A stretch of 64,000 nucleotides of DNA from Massilia putida. GTDB taxonomy: Bacteria; Pseudomonadota; Gammaproteobacteria; Burkholderiales; Burkholderiaceae_D. Under the pieces are notes generated by a model. It did no database searches. It worked only from the letters and a program-made list of their open reading frames with translations, and was not told the origin of the DNA. This document shows, one piece after another, positions 17,829-26,549 of this stretch; the stretch's first letter is position 1, and every line of letters begins with the position of its first letter. A program made the position numbers and the translations under genes. The stretch lies in NCBI RefSeq assembly GCF_001941825.1, contig NZ_CP019038.1, positions 310,001 to 374,000 on the forward strand, read 5' to 3'.

Positions 17829-18107
17829 ATGAGCATCACCGTGAAAAACACGACGCCCGACACGACGAAGGTGACGCTGTTCGGCGAACTGCGCGACGGT
17901 AGTTTCGACGCGAAGATCATGGCCGAGACCGACGTGCCCTATACCCGCTGCTGGGATGACGAGATCGAGCAGCGCATCGTCTACATCCAGCCCGATCCGG
18001 AGCAATTGAAAGCCATCCTGGCCGCCCTCAACGAGCGCCGCCTGTCGATCGAACAGTTGCAGGAGTTCGGCAGCGTGAGCGGCGGCACGTCCGAGATCCC
18101 CATCTGA
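17829..18107 (+). CDS. Small conserved-looking hypothetical protein
   Basis: 92 residues from the ATG at 17829 with AAAGGAG upstream. MSITVKNTTPDTTKVTLFGELRDGSF is a two-strand start. The rest is acidic and helical (PEQLKAILAALNERRLSIEQLQEFGS). No signal peptide. It is followed 14 bases later by another small gene with its own ribosome site. I recognise no family; it could be a stress or regulatory protein. Confidence 0.6.
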   Translation: MSITVKNTTPDTTKVTLFGELRDGSFDAKIMAETDVPYTRCWDDEIEQRIVYIQPDPEQLKAILAALNERRLSIEQLQEFGSVSGGTSEIPI

Positions 18108-18121
18108 CATCAGGAGACCAC

Positions 18122-18499
18122 ATGAACGCACAATCGACCAGCGCGGGCGGCAAAGGCCAGCAGAACGAGCAATCGTCCACCATCGGCGTCGGCAACCCCA
18201 CGAGTGGCGAAGAAGGCAGTACGCTCACCCACGAGACGATGGCCGAGACGGGCGGTAGCGGCACGCAGCCGCGTGCCGAGGAAATCCCGCCGTCGCCGCG
18301 CCAAGCCGGCAAGGAAGGCAACCGTCAGGGACCGCTCGACGCCGACGCGGAAGGCGCCGACACGGCCGCGACGGCCATCAACCGCGGCTACCAGGATACG
18401 CGCAGCCGTCAGGCGAGCCCCGGCTCGACCGGGTTGGGTGCGCCGGAAACAGGCGGCAACCAGACCGAAGACGACCTGGCGCCGCCGCGGCGGGACTGA
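18122..18499 (+). CDS. Hypothetical low-complexity acidic protein
   Basis: 125 residues with CAGGAGACC before the ATG. The sequence is nearly all Gly, Ser, Thr, Glu, Gln, Asp and Pro (STIGVGNPTSGEEGS, HETMAETGGSGTQ, RQASPGSTGLGAPETGG), so it should be intrinsically disordered. Such hydrophilin-like proteins often relate to desiccation or osmotic stress (inference). Co-directional with the preceding small gene, and convergent with the Cys-rich protein gene, 4 bases apart. Confidence 0.55.
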   Translation: MNAQSTSAGGKGQQNEQSSTIGVGNPTSGEEGSTLTHETMAETGGSGTQPRAEEIPPSPRQAGKEGNRQGPLDADAEGADTAATAINRGYQDTRSRQASPGSTGLGAPETGGNQTEDDLAPPRRD

Positions 18500-18503
18500 C
18501 CGC

Positions 18504-18833
18504 TCAGGCGGCCATGCGCCGGCACGCGTCGGCGCACGCGCGGCAGGCCTGGGCGCATGCCTGGCAGTGGTCCATCGGATGTTTGCCGCACTCGTCGCCG
18601 CACGCGGTGCAGATGGTCGCGCACAACCGGCACAGGTCGCGGGCGACATCGCTGCCGCGCGCCATGAAGGCGGCTGCCGTCCGGCAGATCTGGGCGCAAT
18701 CCATGTCCAGCGCGATGCAGCGCGCCATCATCTTGACGTCGTCTTCCTGCAGGCAGGCGGTCGAACAGCGGTCGCAGGCGGCCGCGCAGGCATGGCAGGC
18801 GTCGATACAGGCCGTGAAATCGTCGAAAGACAT
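18504..18833 (-). CDS. Cys-rich four-helix-bundle copper-binding protein (DUF326/Csp-like)
   Basis: 109 residues with 19 Cys, mostly as CxxxC or CxxC pairs along four amphipathic helices (CIDACHACAAACDRC, ARCIALDMDCAQICR, CRLCATICTACGDEC, CQACAQACRACADAC). This is the signature of DUF326 copper-storage-like proteins, which bind many Cu(I) ions inside a bundle. No signal peptide, so it acts in the cytosol like Csp3. GGAGGAA precedes the ATG. A homologue with the same Cys count lies at 30912-31250 beside a copper efflux operon. Confidence 0.88.
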   Translation of the reverse strand: MSFDDFTACIDACHACAAACDRCSTACLQEDDVKMMARCIALDMDCAQICRTAAAFMARGSDVARDLCRLCATICTACGDECGKHPMDHCQACAQACRACADACRRMAA

Positions 18834-18896
18834 CGCGTTCCTCCCGGTGGATGTTACGTGCCCCCGGCGTTCCGCTGACGACCTGGCCGGGGCCGC

Positions 18897-19335
18897 CTAA
18901 TTTGTCACCGTATTCCGGACGATGGCGCCACCCTTCATGACGAAGTTCACGCGGGTCAGTTCGGCCGGATCGGCCAACGGATCGCCGGCGACGGCCACCA
19001 CGTCCGCGTACTTGCCCGGCGTGATCGAACCGACGCGGTCCTTCCACCCCAGCAGGTCGGCGCCGTTGATGGTGGCGGCCTGGATCGCCTGCATCGGTGT
19101 CATGCCGTATTTGACCATGTAGAAGAACTGCTTCGCGTTGTCGCCGTGCGGGTAGACGCCGGCATCGGTGCCGAACGCCATTTTCGCGCCGGCCTTGTAT
19201 GCCTTGCGGAAGTTGTCGCGTTGCAGTTGCCCGACCATGCGTTCCTTCTCCAGCGATTCCGGCAGCATGCCGGCCTTGGCGCCTTCCTGCAGGATGAAGT
19301 CGTCGTTATAGATTTTACGGACAAACACTTCGCTG
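18897..19335 (-). pseudogene. Amidohydrolase, C-terminal fragment
   Basis: About 145 codons: FVRKIYNDDFILQEGAKAGML, KMAFGTDAGVYPHGDNAKQFFYMVKYGMTPMQAIQAATINGADLLGWKDRVGSITPGKYADVVAVAGDPL. This is the C-terminal part of an Xaa-Pro dipeptidase/imidazolonepropionase-like amidohydrolase. It includes the active-site Asp (GTDAGVYPHG), but all N-terminal metal-ligand His residues are missing. The break near 19335 abuts degenerate repeats and an IS3 relic, so the insertion and a deletion removed about 290 codons. Confidence 0.82.
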
Positions 19336-19392
19336 TGTCAGATGAAGCGTGTCGGCATTGCCTTAGCCGCATGCCCGTCAATGCCATTTTGC

Positions 19393-19580
19393 AAACCGTT
19401 TTTGCAGGGTTGAGTATTCTGAACGGTTATTCTTCCGCCGCACAGCTGGCGTAGCCACTCTCTTGGTAAACCGGTTTTGGATGTTTGGTTAGTCTGAGCC
19501 GTCACTCTTCAACCGCGCAGCTACTGTCCCTGTGATCCGGTTTTGGACGGTTTAACATCTTAAGCAGTCACTCTGGCCTT
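19393..19580. repeat. Two to three imperfect ~66-75 bp repeats beside an IS3 relic
   Basis: Repeat starts align at AAACCGTTTTTG (19393), AAACCGGTTTTGG (19468) and ATCCGGTTTTGG (19535), with similar downstream motifs: tCTGA-cGGTtATTCTTC-cGC-GCAGCT versus tCTGA-cCGTCACTCTTC-cGC-GCAGCT. They lie between the truncated amidohydrolase and the IS3 remnant. Function unknown. Confidence 0.5.
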
Positions 19581-19604
19581 CCCCCATGGATACGGACACT
19601 TCCG

Positions 19605-20465
19605 TTAGGCGCATTGTAGATTTTCAAACTGTACTGGGCTAATGTAGGCGAGAGTGGAATGACGCCGGCGTGGATTGTAGAACCTTTCAATGTAGTCGAA
19701 CACGTCGGCGCGTAAATCATCCCTGGTCCGATAATGCTTTTTGCTCAGGCGCTCAGTCTTGAGCGTCGAGAAGAAGCTCTCCATTGCAGCGTTGTCCCAG
19801 CAGTTGCCACGACGGCTCATGCTGCAAACGATGCCATGCGATTCGAGCAGGCGCTGAAAGTCCTCGCTCGTGTATTGCGAACCCTGGTCGGAGTGATGCA
19901 ACACAGCGCGGGGCCGGCCACGACGGAAAATAGCCATCAATAGGGCATCCATGACGAGTTGCGCCGTCATCGTCGGTTGCATCGACCAGCCCACCACACG
20001 TCGTGAGTACAGGTCCAGGACGACAGCGACGAATAGCCAGCCTTCGCCGGTCCAAACGTAGGTAAAGTCCGCAGCCCATTTCTGATTCGGTCCTGTGGCT
20101 TCAAACTGCCGGTCCAGCAGATTCGGCGCGATCGCGTGGATTGGAGAGTCAAGCTGGCCTGGCGCCCGACGCCGCTTGTGACGGGCCTTGATGCCGGCTG
20201 CTTTCATCAATCGCGCTACGCGGTTCTCGCTGCAGGAAAAACCAGCGTCGATAAGGTCTCCCACTACGCGCGGCGAACCAAATGTGCCGTCGCTGGCTTC
20301 GTGGCTGTGCTTGATTGCCTTGAGGAGCTCGGCATTTTCGCGTTCGTGAGCACTCGCCGGCCGTCCAAGCCAATCATAAAAACCACTGCTCGATACGCCG
20401 AGTACACGGCACATCGTTCGCGTTGGTCAGATGGTTCGATATTTGGCGATGAAGCCGTATTTCAC
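19605..20465 (-). pseudogene. IS3-family transposase orfB with an in-frame TGA; orfA deleted
   Basis: The catalytic part is intact from the ATG at 20414: WAADFTYVWTGEGWLFVAVVLDLYSRRVVGW carries the first D, AVLHHSDQGSQYTS the second D, and GNCWDNAAMESFFSTLKTE the E of the DDE triad. Upstream the frame continues to a GTG at 20465 (VKYGFIAKYRTI) but is broken by TGA (20427-20429), where related orfBs have Trp. Just before it, only the tail of orfA (YFAADLK then TGA) remains. No matching inverted repeats were found. Immobile relic. Confidence 0.82.
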
Positions 20466-20758
20466 TTGAGGTCGGCTGCGAAGTAACCCAATCCGGACGT
20501 TCGCTGCAAACCACCTACCTTATCGTGCAGCGGTAAGCATTGCCACGCCTCAAGCATACTAACCGTGCGCCTTTGTTGTGCCTTTACCCATACCCTAATT
20601 GAGCAAAATGACGGGCCGTGCTCTGAGCCATAGATGCTACTTCTGGAAATTGTGCTATGCCGGCACTACCTTGTTCGATAACGCTTCGCTGCATTTCCGG
20701 GAAGAAGTTTTCTGGGCATAACGGAGCTATACCACTCTCAACAATTTAAAGGAACACA
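20466..20758. other. Gene-free stretch
   Basis: About 290 bases between the IS3 relic and the esterase gene. No recognised gene. It holds the deleted orfA end at its left edge and presumably the esterase promoter at its right. The ribosome site AAAGGA lies shortly before 20759. Confidence 0.4.
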
Positions 20759-21310
20759 ATGCGTATAAAATCGATTCTGTTGCCAGCAGGTGTGCTGCTT
20801 ATGACGGCAGGCCTAGCGTACGCACAAACTAGCAAATCCCCGGAGCCACCAAAGGCTGACCCACAGATGCAAAAGGTGTTGGATGCGCTAAAGTCGCTCG
20901 GCGTCAAACCAATCGAGAAACTGTCTCCGGAGGAAGCACGCAAGCAGCCAACACCTGCAGACGCAGTCAAGAAAGTGCTCAAGGAGCAAGGCAAGAGCAC
21001 TGAGCCCGATCCTGGCGTGACCGTAAAGGACATGAGCATACCTGGTCCGCATGGTGACATTCCAATCCATGTGTTCACGCCAGAGGGCAATGGTCCATTT
21101 CCTGTCATGTTGTATTACCACGGTGGTGGCTTTGTAATCGCCGATACAAAGACCTACGAAGCGTCTCCGCGTGCGCTGGCAAAAGGGGCCAAAGCGATTA
21201 TGGTGTCGGTCGATTATCATCAAGCCCCAGAACATAAATTCCCTGCAGCTGCAGATGATGTGAACCGCCCCGGGTTTTGTAGAGGCTCCATTGTTTGAGA
21301 AAATGGAGCT

Positions 21311-21634
21311 ATGAAGAAGCAACCCAAGTATTCCCCAGAAGTCATCGAGCGCGCCGTGCGCATGGTCAGCGAGGCCGCCAGCGAGTACAACTCGCAGTGG
21401 GCAGCCATCGAATCGATCGCAGCCAAGATCGGCTGCACACCTGAAACCCTACGTCGCTGGGTACGCCAGCAGGAGCGCGATACCGGCCAGCGTCCAGGGC
21501 CGACCACCGCCGAGGAGGAGCGCATCAAGGCGCTGGAGCGTGAAGTGCGCGAGCTGCGCAAGGCAAACGAGATCCTGCGTCTGGCGAGTGCGTTTTTCGC
21601 CCAGGCGGAGCTCGACCGCCGCTTCAAATCGTGA
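21311..21634 (+). CDS. IS3-family transposase orfA
   Basis: 107 residues. The helix-turn-helix domain of HTH_8/IS3 type ([56 protein letters not shown]) occupies residues 1-60. A leucine-zipper-like segment follows ([34 protein letters not shown]). It ends overlapping the orfB start (TGA at 21632-21634, GTG at 21631), so the full transposase is probably made by programmed -1 frameshifting. Confidence 0.92.
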   Translation: MKKQPKYSPEVIERAVRMVSEAASEYNSQWAAIESIAAKIGCTPETLRRWVRQQERDTGQRPGPTTAEEERIKALEREVRELRKANEILRLASAFFAQAELDRRFKS

Positions 21635-22533
21635 GGGCATTCATCGACCAGTACCGCCATGCTTACGGTGTCGAGCCGATCTGCCGGGTGATGCAGGTCG
21701 CGCCGTCGGGCTACTGGCGACACGCGGCGCAGCAGCGCAATCCGGCACTGCGCTGTTCACGAGTCCAGCGCGACGACGTGCTGAGCGTCGAGATCGAACG
21801 GGTCTGGCAGGCGAACCTGCAGGTCTACGGGGCCGACAAAGTGTGGCGCCAACTGCGGCGTGAGGGAACCGATGTGGCCCGCTGTACGGTGGAGCGCTTG
21901 ATGCGCAAGGCCGGCCTGCGAGGCGTCATGCGCGGCAAGGTCGTGCGCACCACGGTAGCGGATGCGAAGGCGCCATGCCCGCTCGACCGGGTCAACCGCC
22001 AATTCAAGGCGCAGCGGCCGAACCAGCTGTGGGTCAGCGATTTCACTTATGTCTCGACCTGGCAGGGCTTCGTCTACGTAGCTTTCGTCATCGACGTCTT
22101 TGCCCGGCGCATCGTCGGCTGGCGTGTCAGCAGCTCGATGCGGACAGACTTCGTCCTCGACGCCTTGGAGCAGGCCTTGTACGCGCGTCAGCCGGAACGA
22201 AACGCGTTGGTACACCATAGCGACCGCGGCTCGCAATACGTGTCGATTCGGTACAGCGAGCGTCTGGCAGAAGCCGGCATTGAGCCGTCTGTGGGCAGCA
22301 AGGGCGACAGCTACGACAACGCTTTGGCCGAGACCATCAACGGACTCTACAAGGCTGAGTTGATCCACCGCCGCGCTCCTTGGAAGACGCGTGAGGCCGT
22401 CGAACTGGCCACGCTGGAATGGGTGTCCTGGTTTAACCACCACCGCCTGCTTGAGCCACTCGGCTATATACCGCCGGCCGAAGCTGAGGCAAACTATTAC
22501 AAGCAACTGAGCAGTCAAGCCATCCCGGCCTGA
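21631..22533 (+). CDS. IS3-family transposase orfB (integrase core)
   Basis: 300 residues. The DDE catalytic core is visible: [35 protein letters not shown] holds the first Asp, [29 protein letters not shown] the second, and [21 protein letters not shown] the Glu. The frame begins with a GTG that overlaps the orfA stop. No ribosome site of its own is obvious, which fits frameshift production of the fused transposase. Confidence 0.92.
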   Translation: MRAFIDQYRHAYGVEPICRVMQVAPSGYWRHAAQQRNPALRCSRVQRDDVLSVEIERVWQANLQVYGADKVWRQLRREGTDVARCTVERLMRKAGLRGVMRGKVVRTTVADAKAPCPLDRVNRQFKAQRPNQLWVSDFTYVSTWQGFVYVAFVIDVFARRIVGWRVSSSMRTDFVLDALEQALYARQPERNALVHHSDRGSQYVSIRYSERLAEAGIEPSVGSKGDSYDNALAETINGLYKAELIHRRAPWKTREAVELATLEWVSWFNHHRLLEPLGYIPPAEAEANYYKQLSSQAIPA

Positions 22534-23126
22534 CTCACACTAACCGGCCTCCACGAAAGCCGGGGCGGTTCAATGCGTATACGGCGTATACATGGGTGCT
22601 CCAGCATGCAAGTGAAATCAATGGCGATCCGAAACGTGTCGCGGTTGGTGGTGAAAGCGCCGGCGGCAACTTAGCCGCAGTCGTATCGCAGATGGCTCGT
22701 GATAAGGGGGCTACCCTTCCGGTCCACCAGCTACTTGTCTACCCGATGGCCGGACACGACTTCAACACGCCCTCCTATAAACGCAATGCTGAAGCCAAGC
22801 CGCTGAACAAGCCGATGATGGAATGGTTTTATAAGCACTACCTCGGCAAGCCACAAGACGCGAACAATCCTTACGCGGTACCGCTGGCCGCTAAATCGCT
22901 TAAAGGCTTGCCGCCTGCCACCGTCATAGCTGCTGAAATCGATCCATTGCTATTCGAAGGCAAGACCTATGCTGACCGATTGAAAAACGATGGCGTCAAA
23001 GTAACTTACAAGGAATATCCTGGCGTCACGCACGAGTTCTTCGGCATGGGCAAAGTTGTCGATAAAGCAAAGGATGCCGAAGATCTGGCAGCACGCGAAT
23101 TACGTCAAGCCTTTGGCAACCAATAA

Positions 23127-23364
23127 GCTGCTGGCGACCTGTCCGGCTGGCAGCGACCGGCCGGAATTAGAAGTGCTTGGGCCATGTGATCAGTCCGTCT
23201 GCGAACACGGCCGCCGTTTTAGTTTCAGAACTATGGTCGTGTACGTCACTATCGACCGATTGCAGACGTTCGGACTGGCGCAGTGTACGGGCACACGGCT
23301 CTCATAATTAAGATTCTGTTCGGCACTCTAAGCTGGATGTCGCGTCAGTTCGATGGCAAAAAAG
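23127..23364. other. Intergenic region between the split esterase and the TonB receptor gene
   Basis: Convergent stop codons flank it. No terminator hairpin with a T run was found and no gene recognised. Confidence 0.4.
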
Positions 23365-25419
23365 TCAGAAACGATGTGCGAGTGTCAGTCGCAAAGATCG
23401 AGGCTCGACCGGATGAAAATGGATATCGTTTACGCCGTCCGGACCTTCGCCAGTCAAGCGCGACTGATAGTAGTAATCGATGTCGCTGGCCTTTTTGTCG
23501 AACAGGTTGAAGATGTCGAGGCTGAGACTGGTATTCCGTCTCAGCCGATAGCCCGCGCGTAGATTGACCAGCGTGGTCGAGGCGGACGAGACGCTGCCGT
23601 CTTCGATGAGCGGACGCGGGCCGAAATGCCGCAGCTCGACGGCGGCCAACCACGGCCCGGGCGCGTCCAGCGTCACGCCGAAGGACGCAACGCGGTCGAG
23701 GGAACCGGGAATGGCGTCGCCCGCCGGGTCAACCCGGGTGTAGCGGGCGCGTGAAGCGGCCAGGTCCAGGTCGAGCAGGAGTCCCGGCCTGACGATGTAG
23801 TGGTTGTTCCACTCGATGCCCGTGCGCCGGCTCGCGCGGCTCGGCGCCGTCTCGCCGGCGTCGCCGACGAACACCAGCTCCGAATCGATATCGAGACGCC
23901 ACAGCGCGAGCGAGCTTTGCAGGCCCGGGATGGCTTCGCTGCGGACACCCAGCTCGCCGCCCCGGGTCGGCACCAGCGGCGTCACCGGCGAGGACGGGCC
24001 GCCGTCGGGCAGGCGCGTCTGGGTCGTCCCGCGCGCGTCGTTGCTGTGGAAGCCCCGCCCCACGTTGACAAAATATTCGGTCTTGTTCCAGGGGCCGAAC
24101 ACCAGCGACAGCTTGGGCGAGACGATATGGTCGCGCGCCCTGCCGCTGTCGCCGGCGATGCTGCTGGCGATGCGGAAGCGATAGGCGTCGTAGCGCACGC
24201 CCACGGCGCTGCGCAGCCAGGCATTCCAGCGCACCGCGCTCTCCGCGTACAAGCCGGCGCTCGCCTCGCGCACTTGGTCTTCGCGGACGGTGGCCGTGCG
24301 CGTGCGCGCGGCGGTGACGTGGATGGCGACCGGCGCCAGGCGGTCGTAGCGTGTCTGCAGGCCGACCTTGTTGCGCATCTCGAAGCCGCCCAGGGTCGCG
24401 CTCCAGGACTGCGCGGCATCCAGGCCTGCCATCGTGCGCCGTTCGCTCTGCTCGAACTGGTCGCCGCGCTCTGGGTCGGCGAGGAAGTAGGTGAAGTCGC
24501 TGAACAGGTCCAGCGTCGAATGCAGCACGTAGGCATTCAGCTCGAGCTGCCCGTCACCGTCGCGCTTGCGCATGCCGTAGGCCAGGCTGTAGCGCGCGCT
24601 GTCGCCGCCGTCGGTCGGATCGAGATTGCCGAAGCGGCCCACCTGCCCCGACTCGACCGCGCGCAGCGGGATCTGGTCGGTGGCGTTCCAGCGATTGCGA
24701 TAGGCCATCGCGGTGAGGTCGAAGCCGTCGTCGCGCGATCCCTGGCTGTAGCGCAGTTCGCCGGCGTACTTGCGCACGCGCTCGGGCAAGTCCCACGGCC
24801 CATCGTTGCGGTTCAGTTCCAGACCGTACAGCAGGGTGCCGTTCGCGGCCTTGACCGAGTCGGCCAGGACGCCGCGCAGGTAGCCGTAGCTGCCCAGCGA
24901 CAGGCTCGCCAGCCCTTGCGGCAGGCTGTTCGCCAGCCGGATGTGCGCCGCCCCGGCCGAGGCGAAGTCGCCCTCGTCGGCGAAATACGTCCCTTTCTTG
25001 TAATCGATGCGCTGCACCAGTTCCGGGATCAGGCAGTTCAGGTCGGAATAGCCCTGGCCATGCGCGTGCGTGCGCATGTTGACCGGAATGGCATCGACGT
25101 AAGTCGCGAAATCGGTGCCGTGGTCCAGGTTGAAGCCGCGCAGGAAATACTGGTTCGCCTTGCCGTCGCCGCTGTGCTGGGTGACGATCATGCCGGGCAC
25201 GAATTCGAGGATCTCGCCGGTACGCAGCGCCGGGCGGTTGGCGATCAGGTCGGCCGTGATCGTGCCCTGGCTGGCGGCGTCGGAGGTGCCCACGGCGTTG
25301 TCGTAGTGGCCGCCGACCCTGACCACCGCGGCCTCCGGCACCTCGGGTTCCTCCGCGTGGCAGGGCCGCGCCAGCGCCAGCGCGCCCGCCAGCGCGGCCA
25401 GAATCGGCTTGACCCTCAT
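23365..25419 (-). CDS. TonB-dependent outer-membrane receptor
   Basis: 684 residues from the ATG at 25419; the start overlaps the HupE-like stop by 4 bases (ATGA), indicating coupling. A signal peptide ends near CHAEE. The plug domain is at about 40-170 (LRTGEILEFVPGMIVTQHSGDGKANQYFLRGFNLDHGTDFATYVDAIPVN, then LVQRIDYKKGTYFADEGDFASAGAAHI). The beta barrel follows and ends in the aromatic residue of LTLAHRF, as receptors do. The ligand is unknown. Its place last in the DUF4331/TPR/HupE operon suggests import of the substrate that the operon handles (inference). Confidence 0.9.
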   Translation of the reverse strand: MRVKPILAALAGALALARPCHAEEPEVPEAAVVRVGGHYDNAVGTSDAASQGTITADLIANRPALRTGEILEFVPGMIVTQHSGDGKANQYFLRGFNLDHGTDFATYVDAIPVNMRTHAHGQGYSDLNCLIPELVQRIDYKKGTYFADEGDFASAGAAHIRLANSLPQGLASLSLGSYGYLRGVLADSVKAANGTLLYGLELNRNDGPWDLPERVRKYAGELRYSQGSRDDGFDLTAMAYRNRWNATDQIPLRAVESGQVGRFGNLDPTDGGDSARYSLAYGMRKRDGDGQLELNAYVLHSTLDLFSDFTYFLADPERGDQFEQSERRTMAGLDAAQSWSATLGGFEMRNKVGLQTRYDRLAPVAIHVTAARTRTATVREDQVREASAGLYAESAVRWNAWLRSAVGVRYDAYRFRIASSIAGDSGRARDHIVSPKLSLVFGPWNKTEYFVNVGRGFHSNDARGTTQTRLPDGGPSSPVTPLVPTRGGELGVRSEAIPGLQSSLALWRLDIDSELVFVGDAGETAPSRASRRTGIEWNNHYIVRPGLLLDLDLAASRARYTRVDPAGDAIPGSLDRVASFGVTLDAPGPWLAAVELRHFGPRPLIEDGSVSSASTTLVNLRAGYRLRRNTSLSLDIFNLFDKKASDIDYYYQSRLTGEGPDGVNDIHFHPVEPRSLRLTLAHRF

Positions 25420-26549
25420 GCCAGCAGCTTGATGTCCAGGCCGCGCTCGGCCAGCCAGACCAGCGCCAGCAAGGCGATGGCGAGCGAGCCAGCGCCGAGC
25501 ACGCCCCTGCGATACACCATCGAATGACGCGCCAAAAAGGCCAGCGGCAGGAACAAGGCCACGATCGTGATCTGCCCGATCTCCACGCCGAGGTTGAAAC
25601 CCAGCAGCGATAGCGCCAGCGCCGCCTTCGGCAGGCCGAGGTCGAGCAGCACGCTGGCGAAACCGAAGCCGTGGATCAGGCCGAAGGCGAAGGCCACCAG
25701 CGCGCGCCGGCCATGAAAGATCGGCCACAAGTTGTTCAGTGCCGCCAGCACGACCGAGGCCGCGATCGCCGATTCCACCAGGCGCGAGGGCAAGGCCACG
25801 ACGCCGAGTGTGGCAAGGGTCAGCGTGATCGAGTGCGCCAGCGTGAACGCCGTGACGATCTTCAGCACGTCGAACGCGGCCGAGCGGAAGGTGGGACGGC
25901 TCTGCCAGGCGCGCGCGTGGTACACCAGCACCGCCGGCAGCAGCAGCGAGAGCAGGAACAGGATGTGGTCGAAGCCGATCCAGATATGCCAGATGCCGTG
26001 CCGCACGTAGTCGCCGAACTGCTGCCAGCCGGATGCGCCCTGTACGCGCACGCTTTGGTGCGCGCTGTCCGGCGCAAAAATCGCCGTGCTGACCTGGCCG
26101 TCGTGGCGCAGCTGCAGCAGGCCTTTGTGCTGGGGGTCGATGTCGAACAGCAGGCCGTAATCCAGGTCGAGCAGCGCAACGTCCGCGGCGCAATCGCCGC
26201 TCAGGCGCAGGACCGCGTAGGCGCCGTCGCTGTGGTCGTCCAGCAGCTGCCCGGTGACGCGCAGGGAACAAGGCTGGCCGCCGCTGGCGACCCGCAGCCG
26301 CGACAGCGCATAGGCCGCGATGGCCGGATGGCGGGCGCGCACCTCGTTCCAGGTCAGCTCGCCATTGCCATCCTGATCCAGGCCGATCGCCATGTCGAGG
26401 TCGCGCAACGCGATGTCCCACTGGCCGTCGATGTGCTTGCCGCGCACGTCGAGCGTCAGGTAGCTGTCGCTCGGCTTGTGCGCCCAGGCCGGGGCGACCG
26501 ACAGCAGGGCCAGCGCCAGCAGGAAGACCACGCGTGCGATGCGCCTCAT
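25416..26549 (-). CDS. HupE/UreJ-family membrane protein with N-terminal EF-hand-like domain
   Basis: 377 residues. After a signal peptide (ending PAWAH) comes a soluble region with DLDMAIGLDQDGNGELTWNEVRAR, an EF-hand-like Ca(II) loop. From residue about 180 there are six or more membrane helices with HupE/UreJ motifs: HGIWHIWIGFDHILFLLSLLLP, FTLAHSITLTLATLG, FGLIHGFGFASVLLDLGLP and LGFNLGVEIGQI. HupE and UreJ are associated with nickel or cobalt handling. Whether this one transports a metal is not established. Coupled by 4-base overlaps to the TPR gene before it and to the receptor gene after it. Confidence 0.86.
   Translation of the reverse strand: MRRIARVVFLLALALLSVAPAWAHKPSDSYLTLDVRGKHIDGQWDIALRDLDMAIGLDQDGNGELTWNEVRARHPAIAAYALSRLRVASGGQPCSLRVTGQLLDDHSDGAYAVLRLSGDCAADVALLDLDYGLLFDIDPQHKGLLQLRHDGQVSTAIFAPDSAHQSVRVQGASGWQQFGDYVRHGIWHIWIGFDHILFLLSLLLPAVLVYHARAWQSRPTFRSAAFDVLKIVTAFTLAHSITLTLATLGVVALPSRLVESAIAASVVLAALNNLWPIFHGRRALVAFAFGLIHGFGFASVLLDLGLPKAALALSLLGFNLGVEIGQITIVALFLPLAFLARHSMVYRRGVLGAGSLAIALLALVWLAERGLDIKLLA

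Larger units (their letters stand above)
21261..22572 (+). mobile_element. IS3-family insertion sequence, 1312 bp, intact
   Basis: Imperfect terminal inverted repeats: left end TGAACCGCCCCGGGTTTTGT at 21261, right end the complement of TGAACCGCCCCGGCTTTCGT ending at 22572. It is flanked by 3-bp direct repeats ATG (21258-21260 and 22573-22575), the target-site duplication length usual for this family. It carries overlapping orfA and orfB, both intact. Pattern and sequence suggest the IS51 group. Confidence 0.93.
20759..23126 (+). pseudogene. HSL-family alpha/beta hydrolase (esterase/lipase) split by an IS3 element
   Basis: The 5' part (20759-21260) and 3' part (22576-23126) rejoin in frame when the IS and one copy of the ATG target repeat are removed, giving 350 residues. 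A signal peptide (residues 1-22, ending AYAQ) implies periplasmic export. HGGGF is the oxyanion-hole motif of hormone-sensitive-lipase-type esterases, GESAGGN holds the catalytic Ser, EIDPLLFEG the Asp and VTHEFFGM the His. All catalytic residues survive, but the protein is cut in two, so the gene is inactive unless the IS excises. Confidence 0.92.

Noticed and set aside
19602..19608. GTTAGGC resembling an integron attC end
   Set aside because: It is the stop region of the IS3 orfB and no companion core site or cassette was found.
20427..20429. TGA in the IS3 orfB as programmed recoding
   Set aside because: It replaces a Trp position and orfA is deleted, so decay is the simpler explanation.
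23800..25527. A 575-codon plus frame opposite the TonB receptor
   Set aside because: Antisense shadow of a clear family member; no ribosome site or domain.
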